This document shows, one piece after another, positions 45,068 through 54,088 of a stretch of 64,000 nucleotides of DNA. Source of the DNA: Pseudomonadota bacterium. GTDB taxonomy: Bacteria; Pseudomonadota; Alphaproteobacteria; Rhizobiales; Xanthobacteraceae. Below the pieces are notes generated by a model. It was given only the letters and a program-made list of their open reading frames with translations, was not told the origin of the DNA and did not search any database. Positions within the stretch are counted from its first letter, which is position 1, and every line of letters begins with the position of its first letter. A program made the position numbers and the translations under genes. The stretch lies in the NCBI GenBank assembly GCA_023435725.1, contig JAEYRD010000017.1, forward strand, positions 12,032 to 76,031. Reading direction: 5' to 3'.

Positions 45068-45259
45068 TCAGGCCGCGTGAGCGGCGTAGCCGGCTTGCTT
45101 ACGGCGGATCGGCCAGGAGAAGTGCGGGCCGGCCTCGCCGTGATCCGCGCTGCGACCGAAGTACTGAATGATCTCGCGGCAGGGCTCGCAGTTGAAGAGG
45201 TTGCGCGACGCGGATGCCTTGGTCATTTCATTCAGGCAGTTCGGGCAGTGCGGCTTCAT
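45068..45259 (-). CDS. Small zinc-ribbon-like protein
   Basis: The 63-residue protein starts MKPHCPNCLNEMTKASASRN and has two CxxC pairs (CPNC and CEPC) 17 residues apart, a likely zinc site. The tail is basic. Function is unknown. Confidence 0.6.
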   Translation of the reverse strand: MKPHCPNCLNEMTKASASRNLFNCEPCREIIQYFGRSADHGEAGPHFSWPIRRKQAGYAAHAA

Positions 45260-45295
45260 CAGTCTCAAGTCCAGATAAGAAATTTAACGCCGGCG

Positions 45296-45430
45296 TCAGA
45301 TCCGATCGCGACGGGTGGTGCGTGCGGAACGTGCCGGGACCTGCACCGGTCCGGCCGTTGGGCCGAACACAACAAACGCACTGAAACCAAGCCACAACGC
45401 CACGCCAGTCCAAACCAGGGTCGTCGTCAT
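45296..45430 (-). CDS. Single-TM small protein, 44 residues
   Basis: An ATG at 45430 with GGGAG 6 nt upstream opens MTTTLVWTGVALWLGFSAFV, one hydrophobic helix (about 5-23), followed by a basic tail (RSARTTRRDRI). Helix, basic C-terminus and a good ribosome site support it as real. It lies upstream of the zinc-ribbon gene on the same strand. Unknown function. Confidence 0.55.
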   Translation of the reverse strand: MTTTLVWTGVALWLGFSAFVVFGPTAGPVQVPARSARTTRRDRI

Positions 45431-45588
45431 GATGTGCTCCCGCGAAAACAGGCAGGAATCACTTGCTGTGATTTGCGGGAATCAGGGAAGTCCGTTGGAG
45501 TACGGACTAAGGTTGCAATCCTAGGGATTGCGCGCTGCACCGCGGCAAGAGCCGCAGCTCTTGTCGTTATGCCGAGGGCTGGTGCAGG

Positions 45589-46290
45589 TCAGATCGCTTC
45601 GCCGCGTGCGCCGGCGGCTGCGTTGCGGATCGCGGCGATGTTGGCCTTGTAGGCCTCTTGCGTGCCGCCCCGAAACACGGAGGTGCCGGCGACGAAGGCG
45701 TTGGCGCCGGCCGCGGCCAGGGGACCTGCGACGTCGGGGCCGACGCCGCCATCGACCTCGATGTCGATCGGTCGCCCCGACGTCATCGCGCGGATGTCGC
45801 GGATCTTGCCGATCGCGGAAGGGATGAAGGCCTGGCCGCCGAAGCCGGGATTGACCGACATCACCAGCACGAGATCGACGAGGTCGATGACATATTCGAG
45901 CGCGCTGATCGGCGTGCCCGGATTGAGCGAGACACCGGCCTTCTTGCCGAGCGCGCGGATCGCCTGGAGCGAGCGGTGCAGATGGGGACCGGCCTCGGCA
46001 TGCACCGTGATGTGGTCGCACCCGGCTTTCGCGAAGGCCTCGAGATAGGGGTCGCAGGGCGAGATCATCAGGTGCGCATCGAAGATCTTCTTGGTGTGCG
46101 GGCGCATCGCCTTGATGACGTCGGGGCCGTAGGAAATGTTGGGAACGAAATGCCCGTCCATCACGTCGAGATGGATCCAGTCGGCCCCCGCAGCGTCCAC
46201 GGCGCGCACCTCCTCGCCGAGTTTGGAGAAATCCGAGGCCAGGATCGAGGGCGCGATTGCCAGGGGGCGGGGGGCGAAGGCTTGGGTCAT
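45589..46290 (-). CDS. rpe: Ribulose-phosphate 3-epimerase
   Basis: The 233-residue TIM-barrel enzyme interconverts ribulose-5-phosphate and xylulose-5-phosphate. It has LAIAPSILASDFSKLGEEVR, the metal and catalytic WIHLDVMDGHFVPNISYG, FDAHLMI, VMSVNPGFGGQAF and IEVDGGV. Length is normal and the protein is complete. Confidence 0.96.
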   Translation of the reverse strand: MTQAFAPRPLAIAPSILASDFSKLGEEVRAVDAAGADWIHLDVMDGHFVPNISYGPDVIKAMRPHTKKIFDAHLMISPCDPYLEAFAKAGCDHITVHAEAGPHLHRSLQAIRALGKKAGVSLNPGTPISALEYVIDLVDLVLVMSVNPGFGGQAFIPSAIGKIRDIRAMTSGRPIDIEVDGGVGPDVAGPLAAAGANAFVAGTSVFRGGTQEAYKANIAAIRNAAAGARGEAI

Positions 46291-46484
46291 GGCGCGGTTT
46301 CCCGTGGCGGCCGAAACAAGAATGAGCCTCGCCTAACATGGGCACTTGCTGCGGGCAATGCAGGGGAGGCGTGCTTCCTGTGGGCGGAAAATTCTGCCGC
46401 GACCGGCACGAATTGCCGGTGTTCCCGGGTCGGGCCGAGTACAGCCAAGCTCAGCGGAGGCGGATTTCATTGAGCTTTTTGCAC

Positions 46485-46500
46485 TGGCACGGGGCTTGCT
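46485..46500 (+). promoter_or_regulatory. Sigma-54 (RpoN) -24/-12 promoter
   Basis: CTGGCACGGGGCTTGCT (TGGCAC at 46485, TTGCT at 46496) matches the YTGGCACG-N4-TTGCW consensus with the correct 10-base GG-to-GC spacing. Transcription would start near 46512, about 43 bases before the EF-hand gene. Confidence 0.78.
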
Positions 46501-46554
46501 GACTTCATCCCCGGGACATTGGCCGCGGCATGCCGCATCGGTTGGAGTTGTGCA

Positions 46555-47334
46555 ATGTTGTTTGCGCTTGGCGCAGTATCGAGCGCGCTCGACGTGATCC
46601 AGTCGCTGACGAACTCGAAGTCGTCGTCGTCGACGCAGAAGACGGGATCATCGCAGGGCGCGACCAATCCGTTCGCGATCGACAGCGGCAGCAGCACGAC
46701 CAGCGGCGCGACCTCGTCGGTCAATTCGGGCAAATATCCGCGGATATCGCCGGATACGATGAACGCGCTGTTCGCCGCGCAGAGCCAGTCGACAGACAGC
46801 ACGGCCAGCTCGACCGCGTCGAGTTCGACGTCGACGAGCCGGGATGCTGCGCTCAAGGACCTGTTCTCGAAGATCGATGCGGACGGCGACGGCAAGATCA
46901 CCAAGTCCGAATTCGAGAACGCGCTGGGGGCCGGCGGCACCAATCTGGCGCAGGCCGATGACGTGTTCTCCAAGCTGGATTCGAATTCCGACGGCAGCGT
47001 CAGCCTGGACGAGATGTCGAAGGCGCTGAAGAGCGGCCATCACGGCCACCATCACGCACAGGGCGCCGGCGGCTCAGGCGATGGATCGGATTCTTCGTCG
47101 CAGTCGGGCGGTGGGTCGACCGCGACCACGACGACCAACGCCGACGGCTCGACCACCACCACCGTCACCTATGCCGACGGCTTCAAGATGTCGACGACCG
47201 TTCCTGGCGCCTCCAGCTCTTCAAGTGCGAACGGCGGCGGCAACTCGCCTTATGACTGGTTCGGACAGATGATGCAGCGCCAGGCTCAGGCCTCAGCGGG
47301 ATCCACGGCCTCATCGATGTCGATGAGCGTGTGA
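46555..47334 (+). CDS. EF-hand protein, Ser/Thr-rich
   Basis: The 259-residue protein has two EF-hand loops, DADGDGKITKSE (108-119) and DSNSDGSVSLDE (142-153), which bind calcium. They are flanked by Ser/Thr-rich low-complexity sequence (about 20-98), a His patch (GHHGHHHAQG) and a further Ser/Gly/Thr-rich C-terminus. The N-terminal hydrophobic stretch is short and not a clear signal peptide. A sigma-54 promoter lies upstream, implying nitrogen- or symbiosis-type control. Role unknown. Confidence 0.8.
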   Translation: MLFALGAVSSALDVIQSLTNSKSSSSTQKTGSSQGATNPFAIDSGSSTTSGATSSVNSGKYPRISPDTMNALFAAQSQSTDSTASSTASSSTSTSRDAALKDLFSKIDADGDGKITKSEFENALGAGGTNLAQADDVFSKLDSNSDGSVSLDEMSKALKSGHHGHHHAQGAGGSGDGSDSSSQSGGGSTATTTTNADGSTTTTVTYADGFKMSTTVPGASSSSSANGGGNSPYDWFGQMMQRQAQASAGSTASSMSMSV

Positions 47335-47348
47335 GCTCGTTCGCTGTC

Positions 47349-47480
47349 ATGCCCCGCCACCGGGTCTCGCCTTGGGCGAGCCCGATGACAGGCTCCGGCG
47401 GGGGCATCCAGTACGCCGCGCCCTATCGGTTCAATCACTACTGTCTCTGGAATACTGGATCGCCCGGTCTCCGCCGGGCG
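47349..47480. repeat. Composite intergenic repeat with nested hairpins
   Basis: Three stacked inverted repeats are visible: ATGCCCCGCC with GGCGGGGGCAT (47349-47406), ATCCAGTA with TACTGGAT (47406-47460) and CGCCCGG with CCGGGCG (47461-47480). Such mosaic elements are frequent in Bradyrhizobium. It lies in the convergent gap after the EF-hand gene. Confidence 0.8.
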
Positions 47481-47506
47481 ATGACGACTGATATGTGAGA
47501 ACCGCG

Positions 47507-48505
47507 CTACGCGCCAAACCGATCCTTCCACGCCGGCAGAGCGCCGGGGAATGGCAGTACGGTCGCGCTGTAGACACCACGTGCGATCGCGCGCGCGACG
47601 ACGTTGGCGGCGACCATGCTGAGTTCGGTGAGCTCGACCAGCGGCTCGATCGGCTTCTCGCAAGTGGCTGCCGCGAACAGCACGTCACCGTCGAGCGGGG
47701 TGTGCACCGGATAGATCGCGCGGGCGAAGCCGGTCTGCGCGATCATCGCGAGCCGCCTGGCCTGCGCCTTGGTCAGGATCGCGTCGGTGACGACGAGGCC
47801 GATCGTGGTGTTCTCGCGCTCGCTCGCGGCGGGGCCTCCCTTGATGCGCATCGCCAGCATGTCCGGCGTGAATTGAGACGGCAGCCCGCGTCCGCCGAAC
47901 TCGCCGTTCACCTCGAATGGCGCGGCCCAGAACCACGGCCCATCGCCGACGCTAACGCTGCCGACCGCATTCACCACCATGATCGCGGCAACCTTGACGC
48001 CGTTCGACGTCACGGCCGACGCCGAGCCGAGCCCGCCCTGGAAGGTGGCGGTGGTGGCGCCCAGGCCTGCGCCAACGCTGCCGAGCGCGAAGTCGTTTCC
48101 GGCCGCGGCTGCTGCGGCGTAGCCGAGATCGCGATAGGGCGGGAAGCGGCCCCACTTCTTGTCGCCGCCGTTGAGCAGGTCGAACATGATCGCGCCCGGC
48201 ACGATCGGGATCACCGCGTCACGGATCTTGAAACCGCGGCCCTGTTCAGCGAGCCAGGCCTGCACGCCCCCGCCGGCATCGAGGCCGAAGGCCGAGCCGC
48301 CGGAGAGCGCGATCGCATCGACGCGCTCGACCGTGTTGGCGAGATCGAGCAGGGCATCCTCGCGCGTGCCGGGTCCGCCGCCGCGGACGTCGATCGCCGC
48401 GACTGCCGGCTGATCGAAGATGATCGCGGTCGTGCCCGAAGCGAGCTTCGCATCGTCGGCATGGCCGACGCGGACGCCGGCGATATCGGTCAGTAGGTTC
48501 TTCAC
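47507..48505 (-). CDS. P1 family peptidase (DmpA/BapA type)
   Basis: The 332-residue protein has the N-terminal ITDIAGVRVGHA-like opening (LLTDIAGVRVGHADDAK), AIALSGGSAFGLDAGGGVQA and the ENTTIGLVVTDA block where self-cleavage creates the nucleophile. Relatives are aminopeptidases acting on D-amino or beta-peptides. A GTG at 48505 with CGGAG upstream is preferred over the ORF start 21 codons earlier. Confidence 0.85.
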   Translation of the reverse strand: MKNLLTDIAGVRVGHADDAKLASGTTAIIFDQPAVAAIDVRGGGPGTREDALLDLANTVERVDAIALSGGSAFGLDAGGGVQAWLAEQGRGFKIRDAVIPIVPGAIMFDLLNGGDKKWGRFPPYRDLGYAAAAAAGNDFALGSVGAGLGATTATFQGGLGSASAVTSNGVKVAAIMVVNAVGSVSVGDGPWFWAAPFEVNGEFGGRGLPSQFTPDMLAMRIKGGPAASERENTTIGLVVTDAILTKAQARRLAMIAQTGFARAIYPVHTPLDGDVLFAAATCEKPIEPLVELTELSMVAANVVARAIARGVYSATVLPFPGALPAWKDRFGA

Positions 48506-48564
48506 GGCGGCTCCGTCGGCTGAAAGCAGTTCGGCATCTGCGATAGCGCACGGATGCTGCCGGC

Positions 48565-51381
48565 TCAACTGGCGAGCGCGGTCCTCAGCATCTTGGCGAG
48601 TTCGGACTTGCGATAGGGCTTGGCGAGCAGCAGCACGCCGGAATCGAGCCGGCCGTGATGGACGATGGCGTTCTCGGTGTAACCCGAGGTGAACAGCGTC
48701 TTCAGATCGGGGCGGCGGCGGGCCGCCTCATCGGCGAGTTGGCGGCCGTTCATGGCGCCCGGCATGATGACGTCGGTGAAGAGCAGGTCGATGCTGTTGT
48801 CGGCATCGATGATAGTGAGGGCTTCGGCCGCGTTGGCGGCTTCGAGCGCGGCATAGCCGAGGCTCTTGATCTGCGTCACGACATATTGCCGCACCAACGC
48901 GTCATCCTCGACGATCAGGATCTTCTCGTCGCCGCCGGTGATGGGCACGTTCTGAAGCGATTCGAACTCAGTCTCCTGCACGCCGCTCGAGCGCGGCAGG
49001 TAGATCTTCACGCTCGTGCCGTGGCCTTCCTCGCTGTAGATCTTGATGTGGCCGCCGGACTGTTTGACGAAGCCGAACACCATGCTGAGGCCGAGGCCCG
49101 TGCCCTTGCCGACCTCCTTGGTGGTGAAGAAGGGATCGAAAACCCGATCGAGCAGCTCCATCGGAATGCCGCTGCCGGTGTCGCTGACCGCGATCATCAC
49201 GTAGTTGCCGGCAACCACCTCGGCATTCATGCTGGCATAGCCGTCATCCAAGAAGATGTTGCGTGTTTCCAGCACCAGCATGCCGCCGTCGGGCATGGCA
49301 TCGCGCGCGTTCAGGGCGAGATTGAGGATCGCGGTGGAGAGCTGGCCGGGGTCGACCAGCGCCGGCCAGGCATCCTCCGTGAGCTGAGGCACGATGGTGA
49401 TCTGCTCGCCAAGGGTGGGATGCAGCAGCTTGGCCGCTTCGAGCGCCAGCGCATTGACGTCGATCTCACGCGGCTGGAGCGGCTGCTTGCGGGCGAAGGC
49501 TAGCAGATGCCTGGTCAGTTGCGCCCCGCGCTCGGCGGCGTCGTCGATCAGCTTGGTGATGGCGGCGAGATCGGGGCGGTCGGCCACCGCATCGGCCAGG
49601 ATGCCGATCGTGCCGGTGATGACGGTCAGCACGTTGTTGAAGTCGTGGGCGACGCCGCCGGTCAATTGGCCGATGGCGTCCATCTTCTGGACCTGCCTGA
49701 ACTGGGCCTCGGCGGCCTGCTTCTCGGTGAGGTCGCGGCCGATGAAGAAATGGCGCCTCGCCGGCTCGGACCATGTGCCCATCCAGTTCAGCGTGACCTC
49801 GTGACCGTCGTAATGATAGTAGCGCGCCTCGAAGCTGCGCTTGACCTGGCCACGCCGTGCCGCGCGCATCTCGCCCCTCGTGTTCTCGAGGTCGTCAGGG
49901 TGAATGAACTCGATCGCGCTGTGCCCGATCAGGTCTTCCGGGCCATAGCCGAGGATGTCCTTCACGCTCGGGCTGACCTGGACGAAATTGCCGAAACCGT
50001 CGGTCACCAGAATCAGGTCCTGCGAGGTCTCGAAGATGCGCTGGCGCTCCTCGATCTCGCGGCGCAGCTTCTCTCGCGATTGCTTCTCTTCGGTGATGTC
50101 GTGGGCAATCTCGGAGGCGCCGATGATTTCTCCACCGTCCCATCTCAGCGGCGAAACGTTCAGCACGACGTCGAGCTGACGGCCGTCTTTTCGCATGCGG
50201 ACCGTTTCGTGTCGGGCAATCGATTCGTTGCTGCTGATGCGGTTGATGATGCTCCTGATCTCGGGCTTGCGGTCCTCCGGCACAATGATGTCGATCGGCT
50301 TGCCGATGGCCTCTGCGGCGGAGTAGCCGAACACACGTTCAGCGGCCTTGTTCCAGCCCGTGATGATGCCGTCGAGGGATTTTGTGATGATGGCATCGCT
50401 GGAGGACTCGACCACGGCGCCGTAGAGCGCCAGGCGCTTGCCGTAATAGTCGCGATCGGTGGCCGACTGCTCGCGCAGCCGGCCGACGAGGCCGACCGTC
50501 TTCGCCTGGAGGCGGACGTTCTCGACGAGCAGAACGGCGAGCACGAAGCTGGAGGCGAAGAGGCCGTAGATCCGGCCGGCATAGAAGCCGAGATCGAAGC
50601 GCGCGACGTTGACGACTGCCGACAGCGCGATGTCGAACAGCCAGGCGCACATCGTGACCATGAGCCAGACGTCGAGCACCGTGTGCGGCTTGCGGAACCA
50701 CAGCGTGATCAGCGCCGCGAAGCTCAACGACCACACGAACGAAACCACGCCCATCATGGTGGTGGTGTAGTGGCCCTCGCTGAGCAGGACCGGCAGCAGG
50801 TCGTGTTGCGCAGTCACGAGCCAGGCAAAGACGGTCATCGCAGCGAGCGCGGCGAGGACGGAGATCGCGATGGCCGGCGCCGGCGAGCCTGCAATCCCGT
50901 TGCCGCCATTGCTGTCCTTCAGCCAGCCATAGGCCAGCACGAACAGCGGGAAGCCGGCGTGCCAGATCATGTAGAGCCAGACAGTGGTCTGCGAGCCGGC
51001 GCCGAACAGTCCGGCCGGGGCAAACACGCCGGGGAAGGTGAGGGCGTGGGTCACTGCAGCTGCCGCCGTGAACAGATAGCCGGTCGACAGCACCAGCAGC
51101 GCGCGGCTGCGCAGTATGGCAAATTGAGACAACAGCAGAACAGCGGTGATGGTGTCGCTGACCGCGAGCGCTGATTGATAGCTCGCCACGAAGGCGGGGA
51201 CCGGCAACAACGGCACGCCCGCAAACGGCACGGCCAGTGCGAACAGGATCGCGGAAATCCCGACGATGACCAATGCTGCGGTGCGATCGCCCCGCGTAGC
51301 CGGTAGGGTCGAAAGGAATGTGCTTCGGTCGTTGGGAGCTAGCACGTTGATCTCTCGTAAGCCGGCATGGTGATCTCGCAC
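48565..51381 (-). CDS. Hybrid PAS histidine kinase with receiver
   Basis: The 938-residue protein has an N-terminal membrane sensor of about eight helices (about 35-290, MASE4-like), two PAS domains (about 318-440 and 445-570), a HisKA domain with the phosphorylated His in GGVAHDFNNVLTVI, an ATPase domain (NLALNARDAM, DTGSGIP, GKGTGLGLSMVFGFVKQSGG) and a C-terminal receiver (ILIVEDDALVR, LLFTDVIMPG). The start may instead be the GTG at 51345. Signal and output partner are unknown. Confidence 0.9.
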   Translation of the reverse strand: MRDHHAGLREINVLAPNDRSTFLSTLPATRGDRTAALVIVGISAILFALAVPFAGVPLLPVPAFVASYQSALAVSDTITAVLLLSQFAILRSRALLVLSTGYLFTAAAAVTHALTFPGVFAPAGLFGAGSQTTVWLYMIWHAGFPLFVLAYGWLKDSNGGNGIAGSPAPAIAISVLAALAAMTVFAWLVTAQHDLLPVLLSEGHYTTTMMGVVSFVWSLSFAALITLWFRKPHTVLDVWLMVTMCAWLFDIALSAVVNVARFDLGFYAGRIYGLFASSFVLAVLLVENVRLQAKTVGLVGRLREQSATDRDYYGKRLALYGAVVESSSDAIITKSLDGIITGWNKAAERVFGYSAAEAIGKPIDIIVPEDRKPEIRSIINRISSNESIARHETVRMRKDGRQLDVVLNVSPLRWDGGEIIGASEIAHDITEEKQSREKLRREIEERQRIFETSQDLILVTDGFGNFVQVSPSVKDILGYGPEDLIGHSAIEFIHPDDLENTRGEMRAARRGQVKRSFEARYYHYDGHEVTLNWMGTWSEPARRHFFIGRDLTEKQAAEAQFRQVQKMDAIGQLTGGVAHDFNNVLTVITGTIGILADAVADRPDLAAITKLIDDAAERGAQLTRHLLAFARKQPLQPREIDVNALALEAAKLLHPTLGEQITIVPQLTEDAWPALVDPGQLSTAILNLALNARDAMPDGGMLVLETRNIFLDDGYASMNAEVVAGNYVMIAVSDTGSGIPMELLDRVFDPFFTTKEVGKGTGLGLSMVFGFVKQSGGHIKIYSEEGHGTSVKIYLPRSSGVQETEFESLQNVPITGGDEKILIVEDDALVRQYVVTQIKSLGYAALEAANAAEALTIIDADNSIDLLFTDVIMPGAMNGRQLADEAARRRPDLKTLFTSGYTENAIVHHGRLDSGVLLLAKPYRKSELAKMLRTALAS

Positions 51382-51605
51382 GCCAATCTCTTCCAGCCGG
51401 GCTGTTGCTTATGGTAGCCGGCTCCGGGCGCCTATCGTGACAGAATGCGCCGGCGGCTCAACCGAAGGTTACAGCTTGCTTAACCTGGCAGAGGACTGGG
51501 AGCGGGTAATTGGTAAGGGGTGCTTTACTGGACGGATTCATACTGCCTTGCCGCCCTTTTGCGGTGAATTGAACCAATTAATGATAACAATTCGAGGGTT
51601 GTTCC

Positions 51606-51995
51606 ATGCCCCGTGTCCTCGTGATCGACGACCAGAAGGGTGTCCGCGCCATGATCGCGATGGTGCTCCGGGTCAACCATTATGACGTGGTCGAGGCCGA
51701 GAGCGGCGCGGCCGGCCTGAAGGCCTTCGGCGAGGGCGCTTTCGATGCCGCGATTGTCGATATTTTCCTGGCCGACACCAGTGGCGTCGATGTCATGGCC
51801 GCTATCCGCGAGCGGTTCCCCGCTTTTCCGATCGTGGCGGTCTCCGGCATGACCGCGCTGGATTTCATGGGCGAGGCGCCCGGTCTGGCCGATGTCGTCT
51901 GCGTGCAAAAGCCGTTTCGGCCGAACGACCTCCTGAGCGCGCTCAAGACTGCGCAGAGCCAGGCCGCAGCCTGCGAGCCTGCGCAAGCGGTGTGA
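51606..51995 (+). CDS. Single-domain response regulator
   Basis: The 129-residue receiver has VLVIDDQKGVRAM, phosphoacceptor Asp52 in AAIVDIFLADTSGVDVM and Lys in VCVQKPFRPNDLL; there is no output domain. It is divergent from the hybrid kinase 224 bp away and so may take part in the same phosphorelay. Confidence 0.9.
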   Translation: MPRVLVIDDQKGVRAMIAMVLRVNHYDVVEAESGAAGLKAFGEGAFDAAIVDIFLADTSGVDVMAAIRERFPAFPIVAVSGMTALDFMGEAPGLADVVCVQKPFRPNDLLSALKTAQSQAAACEPAQAV

Positions 51996-52001
51996 CACAA
52001 G

Positions 52002-52029
52002 AAGACGCCCCGGCGAACCGGGGCGTCTT
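52002..52029. terminator. Bidirectional hairpin terminator
   Basis: A 12-bp perfect stem with CGAA loop lies in the convergent gap between the receiver gene and the second livK gene. Flanking T-runs are weak in both directions. Confidence 0.7.
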
Positions 52030-52065
52030 GGCAATTGATCTGGCTAAAAGGTCAGTCTGCCTGCC

Positions 52066-53184
52066 TCAGGTGCCCTGGCCGCTGACTTCGGCGTAGCCGC
52101 CCTTGGCGTCCCATTTGTACACGACGTAGTCGATCTGCTTGATGTCGCCCTTGGCGTCATACTCGATCGGGCCGATCACGGTATCCCACTTGCCGGCCTT
52201 CATCGCTTCCATGACCTTCTTGGCGTCGGTGGTGCCGGCCTTCTTGGCGGCCTGCGACCACACCTGCATCGCCGCATAGGTGTAGAGCGTGTAGCCCTCG
52301 GGATCGATGCCCTTGGTCTTGAAGGCCTCGACGATCTTCTTCGCGGTCGGCTTGTTGCGCGGATCGGGACCGAAGGTGAACAGCGTACCCTCGCCGGCCG
52401 GGCCGGTGATGGAGGCGTACTCCTTGTCGGCGAGCGCGTCGCCGGCCATCAGGATCGTCTTGAGGCCCTGGTCACGCATCTGGCGCAGGATCAGGCCGCT
52501 CTCCTGGTGGTAGCCGCCGACATAGACGAGGTCGATGTTGTCGCGCTTCAGGCGCGACACGATCGCGTTGAAGTCCTTGTCGCCCTTGTTATAGGACTCG
52601 TACATCTTCTCGGTGATGCCGGCCTTGTTGAGCGCCTTCTTGGTCTCGTCGGCAAGGCCCTTCCCGTACGTGGTCTTGTCGTTGAGGATTGCGATGTTCT
52701 TGCCCTTGAAATTCTTGGCAATGTACTGCGCCGCGATCAGGCCCTGCTGATCGTCGCGGCCGCAGACGCGCGCCACGTTCCACAGCTTGCGCTCGGTGAA
52801 GGTCGGGTTGGTCGAGGCCGGCGTGATCTGCAGCACGTTGCCGTCGGCATAGGCTTCGGAGGCGGGGATCGACGACGACGAGCAATAGTGCCCGGCGACG
52901 AACGGCATTTTCGCGCTGGCGATCTTCTCGGCGACCGAGCGCGCCTGCTTCGGATCGCAGGCATCATCCTCGACGTCGAGCGCGAGCTTCTTGCCATTGA
53001 CGCCGCCGGCGGCGTTGATGTCAGCCACGGCCATCTCGGCGCCGTTCTTCATCTGGCGGCCGAAGGCGGACTCGCCGCCGGTCATCGGACCGGCGACTGC
53101 GACGGTGACATCCTGCGCGAATGCCGCGCTCGACAGCGCGATCGATGCGCCGAATGCCAGACCGATGAGCTTCAGTGATTTCAT
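52066..53184 (-). CDS. livK: Branched-chain amino-acid ABC transporter binding protein (cluster 2)
   Basis: The 372-residue periplasmic protein has a signal peptide (MKSLKLIGLAFGASIALSSA, ending AAFAQ), then VTVAVAGPMTGGESAFGRQM, AAGGVNGKKLALDVEDDACD and GHYCSSSSIPASEAYADGNV, which is close to true leucine/isoleucine/valine-binding proteins. It is the last gene of the second liv cluster, about 160 bp after livF, so it may also have its own promoter. Confidence 0.92.
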   Translation of the reverse strand: MKSLKLIGLAFGASIALSSAAFAQDVTVAVAGPMTGGESAFGRQMKNGAEMAVADINAAGGVNGKKLALDVEDDACDPKQARSVAEKIASAKMPFVAGHYCSSSSIPASEAYADGNVLQITPASTNPTFTERKLWNVARVCGRDDQQGLIAAQYIAKNFKGKNIAILNDKTTYGKGLADETKKALNKAGITEKMYESYNKGDKDFNAIVSRLKRDNIDLVYVGGYHQESGLILRQMRDQGLKTILMAGDALADKEYASITGPAGEGTLFTFGPDPRNKPTAKKIVEAFKTKGIDPEGYTLYTYAAMQVWSQAAKKAGTTDAKKVMEAMKAGKWDTVIGPIEYDAKGDIKQIDYVVYKWDAKGGYAEVSGQGT

Positions 53185-53344
53185 GAGATACCTCGCGGGT
53201 GATCGCCTGTGGAAGTTGCCGGGCACGCCCGGTCCAAACCGGCGCCATTCTTGAATGAAATTGGCGAGAAGTCACCGGCAAAATACGGGCAATGGCGGAG
53301 ATATCTCGCCACATTCGCCCGCACGAGGTCCGCCTTCCAGCCGG

Positions 53345-54088
53345 TCAGCCGTGCCGGCCGCCTTCCAGGTAGGCGGCGCGAATCTCGGGGCGCTGCAGCA
53401 GCTCGGCGCCGGTCCCGGCCAGCGTGATCAGGCCGTTGACCATGACATAGCCGCGATGGGCGAGCTTGAGCGCATGGTTGGCGTTCTGCTCCACGATCAA
53501 GACGGTCAGGCCGTCCTGCCGGTTCAGGGTGCGGATCGCATCGAAGATCTGACGCGCGATCAGCGGTGCGAGCCCGAGCGAGGGCTCGTCGAGTAGGAGC
53601 AGGCGGGGGCGGCTCATCAGGGCGCGGCCGATCGCCAGCATCTGCTGCTCGCCGCCGGACAGCGTTCCGCCGCGCTGGGCATAGCGTTCCTTCAGGCGCG
53701 GAAACAGCGTGAACACGCGTTCCAGCGTGGCCTCGCGTTCGGAATCGGTGCATCCGGTGGCGTCCGCCCCCATCTGGAGGTTTTCAGCGACGCTCATGCG
53801 CGGAAAGATGCGACGGCCTTCCGGCGATTGCGCGATGCGCAAATGCGCGATCGCGTGGGTGGGGACATCGGTGATGTCGCGGCCTTCGTACAGGATCTGG
53901 CCGGCGCGGGCGCGCGGCTTGCCGAAGATCGTCATCATCAGCGTCGACTTGCCGGCGCCGTTGGCGCCGATCAGCGCCACGATCTCGCCGGCATTGATCT
54001 CGACGTCGACGCCCTTCAGCGCCTCGATCTTGCCGTAGGCGGCGTGCAGGCCGCGGATCGCGAGCAGGGGAGCGTGCGCCGACGTCAC
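53345..54088 (-). CDS. livF: Branched-chain ABC transporter ATPase LivF (cluster 2)
   Basis: The 247-residue ATPase has Walker A GANGAGKST, the signature TLSGGEQQMLAIGRALMSRP and Walker B LLLLDEPSLGLAP. Translation begins at a GTG overlapping the livG stop by 4 bases, so the much longer upstream ORF is not used. Confidence 0.92.
   Translation of the reverse strand: MTSAHAPLLAIRGLHAAYGKIEALKGVDVEINAGEIVALIGANGAGKSTLMMTIFGKPRARAGQILYEGRDITDVPTHAIAHLRIAQSPEGRRIFPRMSVAENLQMGADATGCTDSEREATLERVFTLFPRLKERYAQRGGTLSGGEQQMLAIGRALMSRPRLLLLDEPSLGLAPLIARQIFDAIRTLNRQDGLTVLIVEQNANHALKLAHRGYVMVNGLITLAGTGAELLQRPEIRAAYLEGGRHG

Noticed and set aside
49507..51174. 555-codon plus-strand open frame
   Set aside because: It is antisense to the hybrid histidine kinase and has no recognisable domain.
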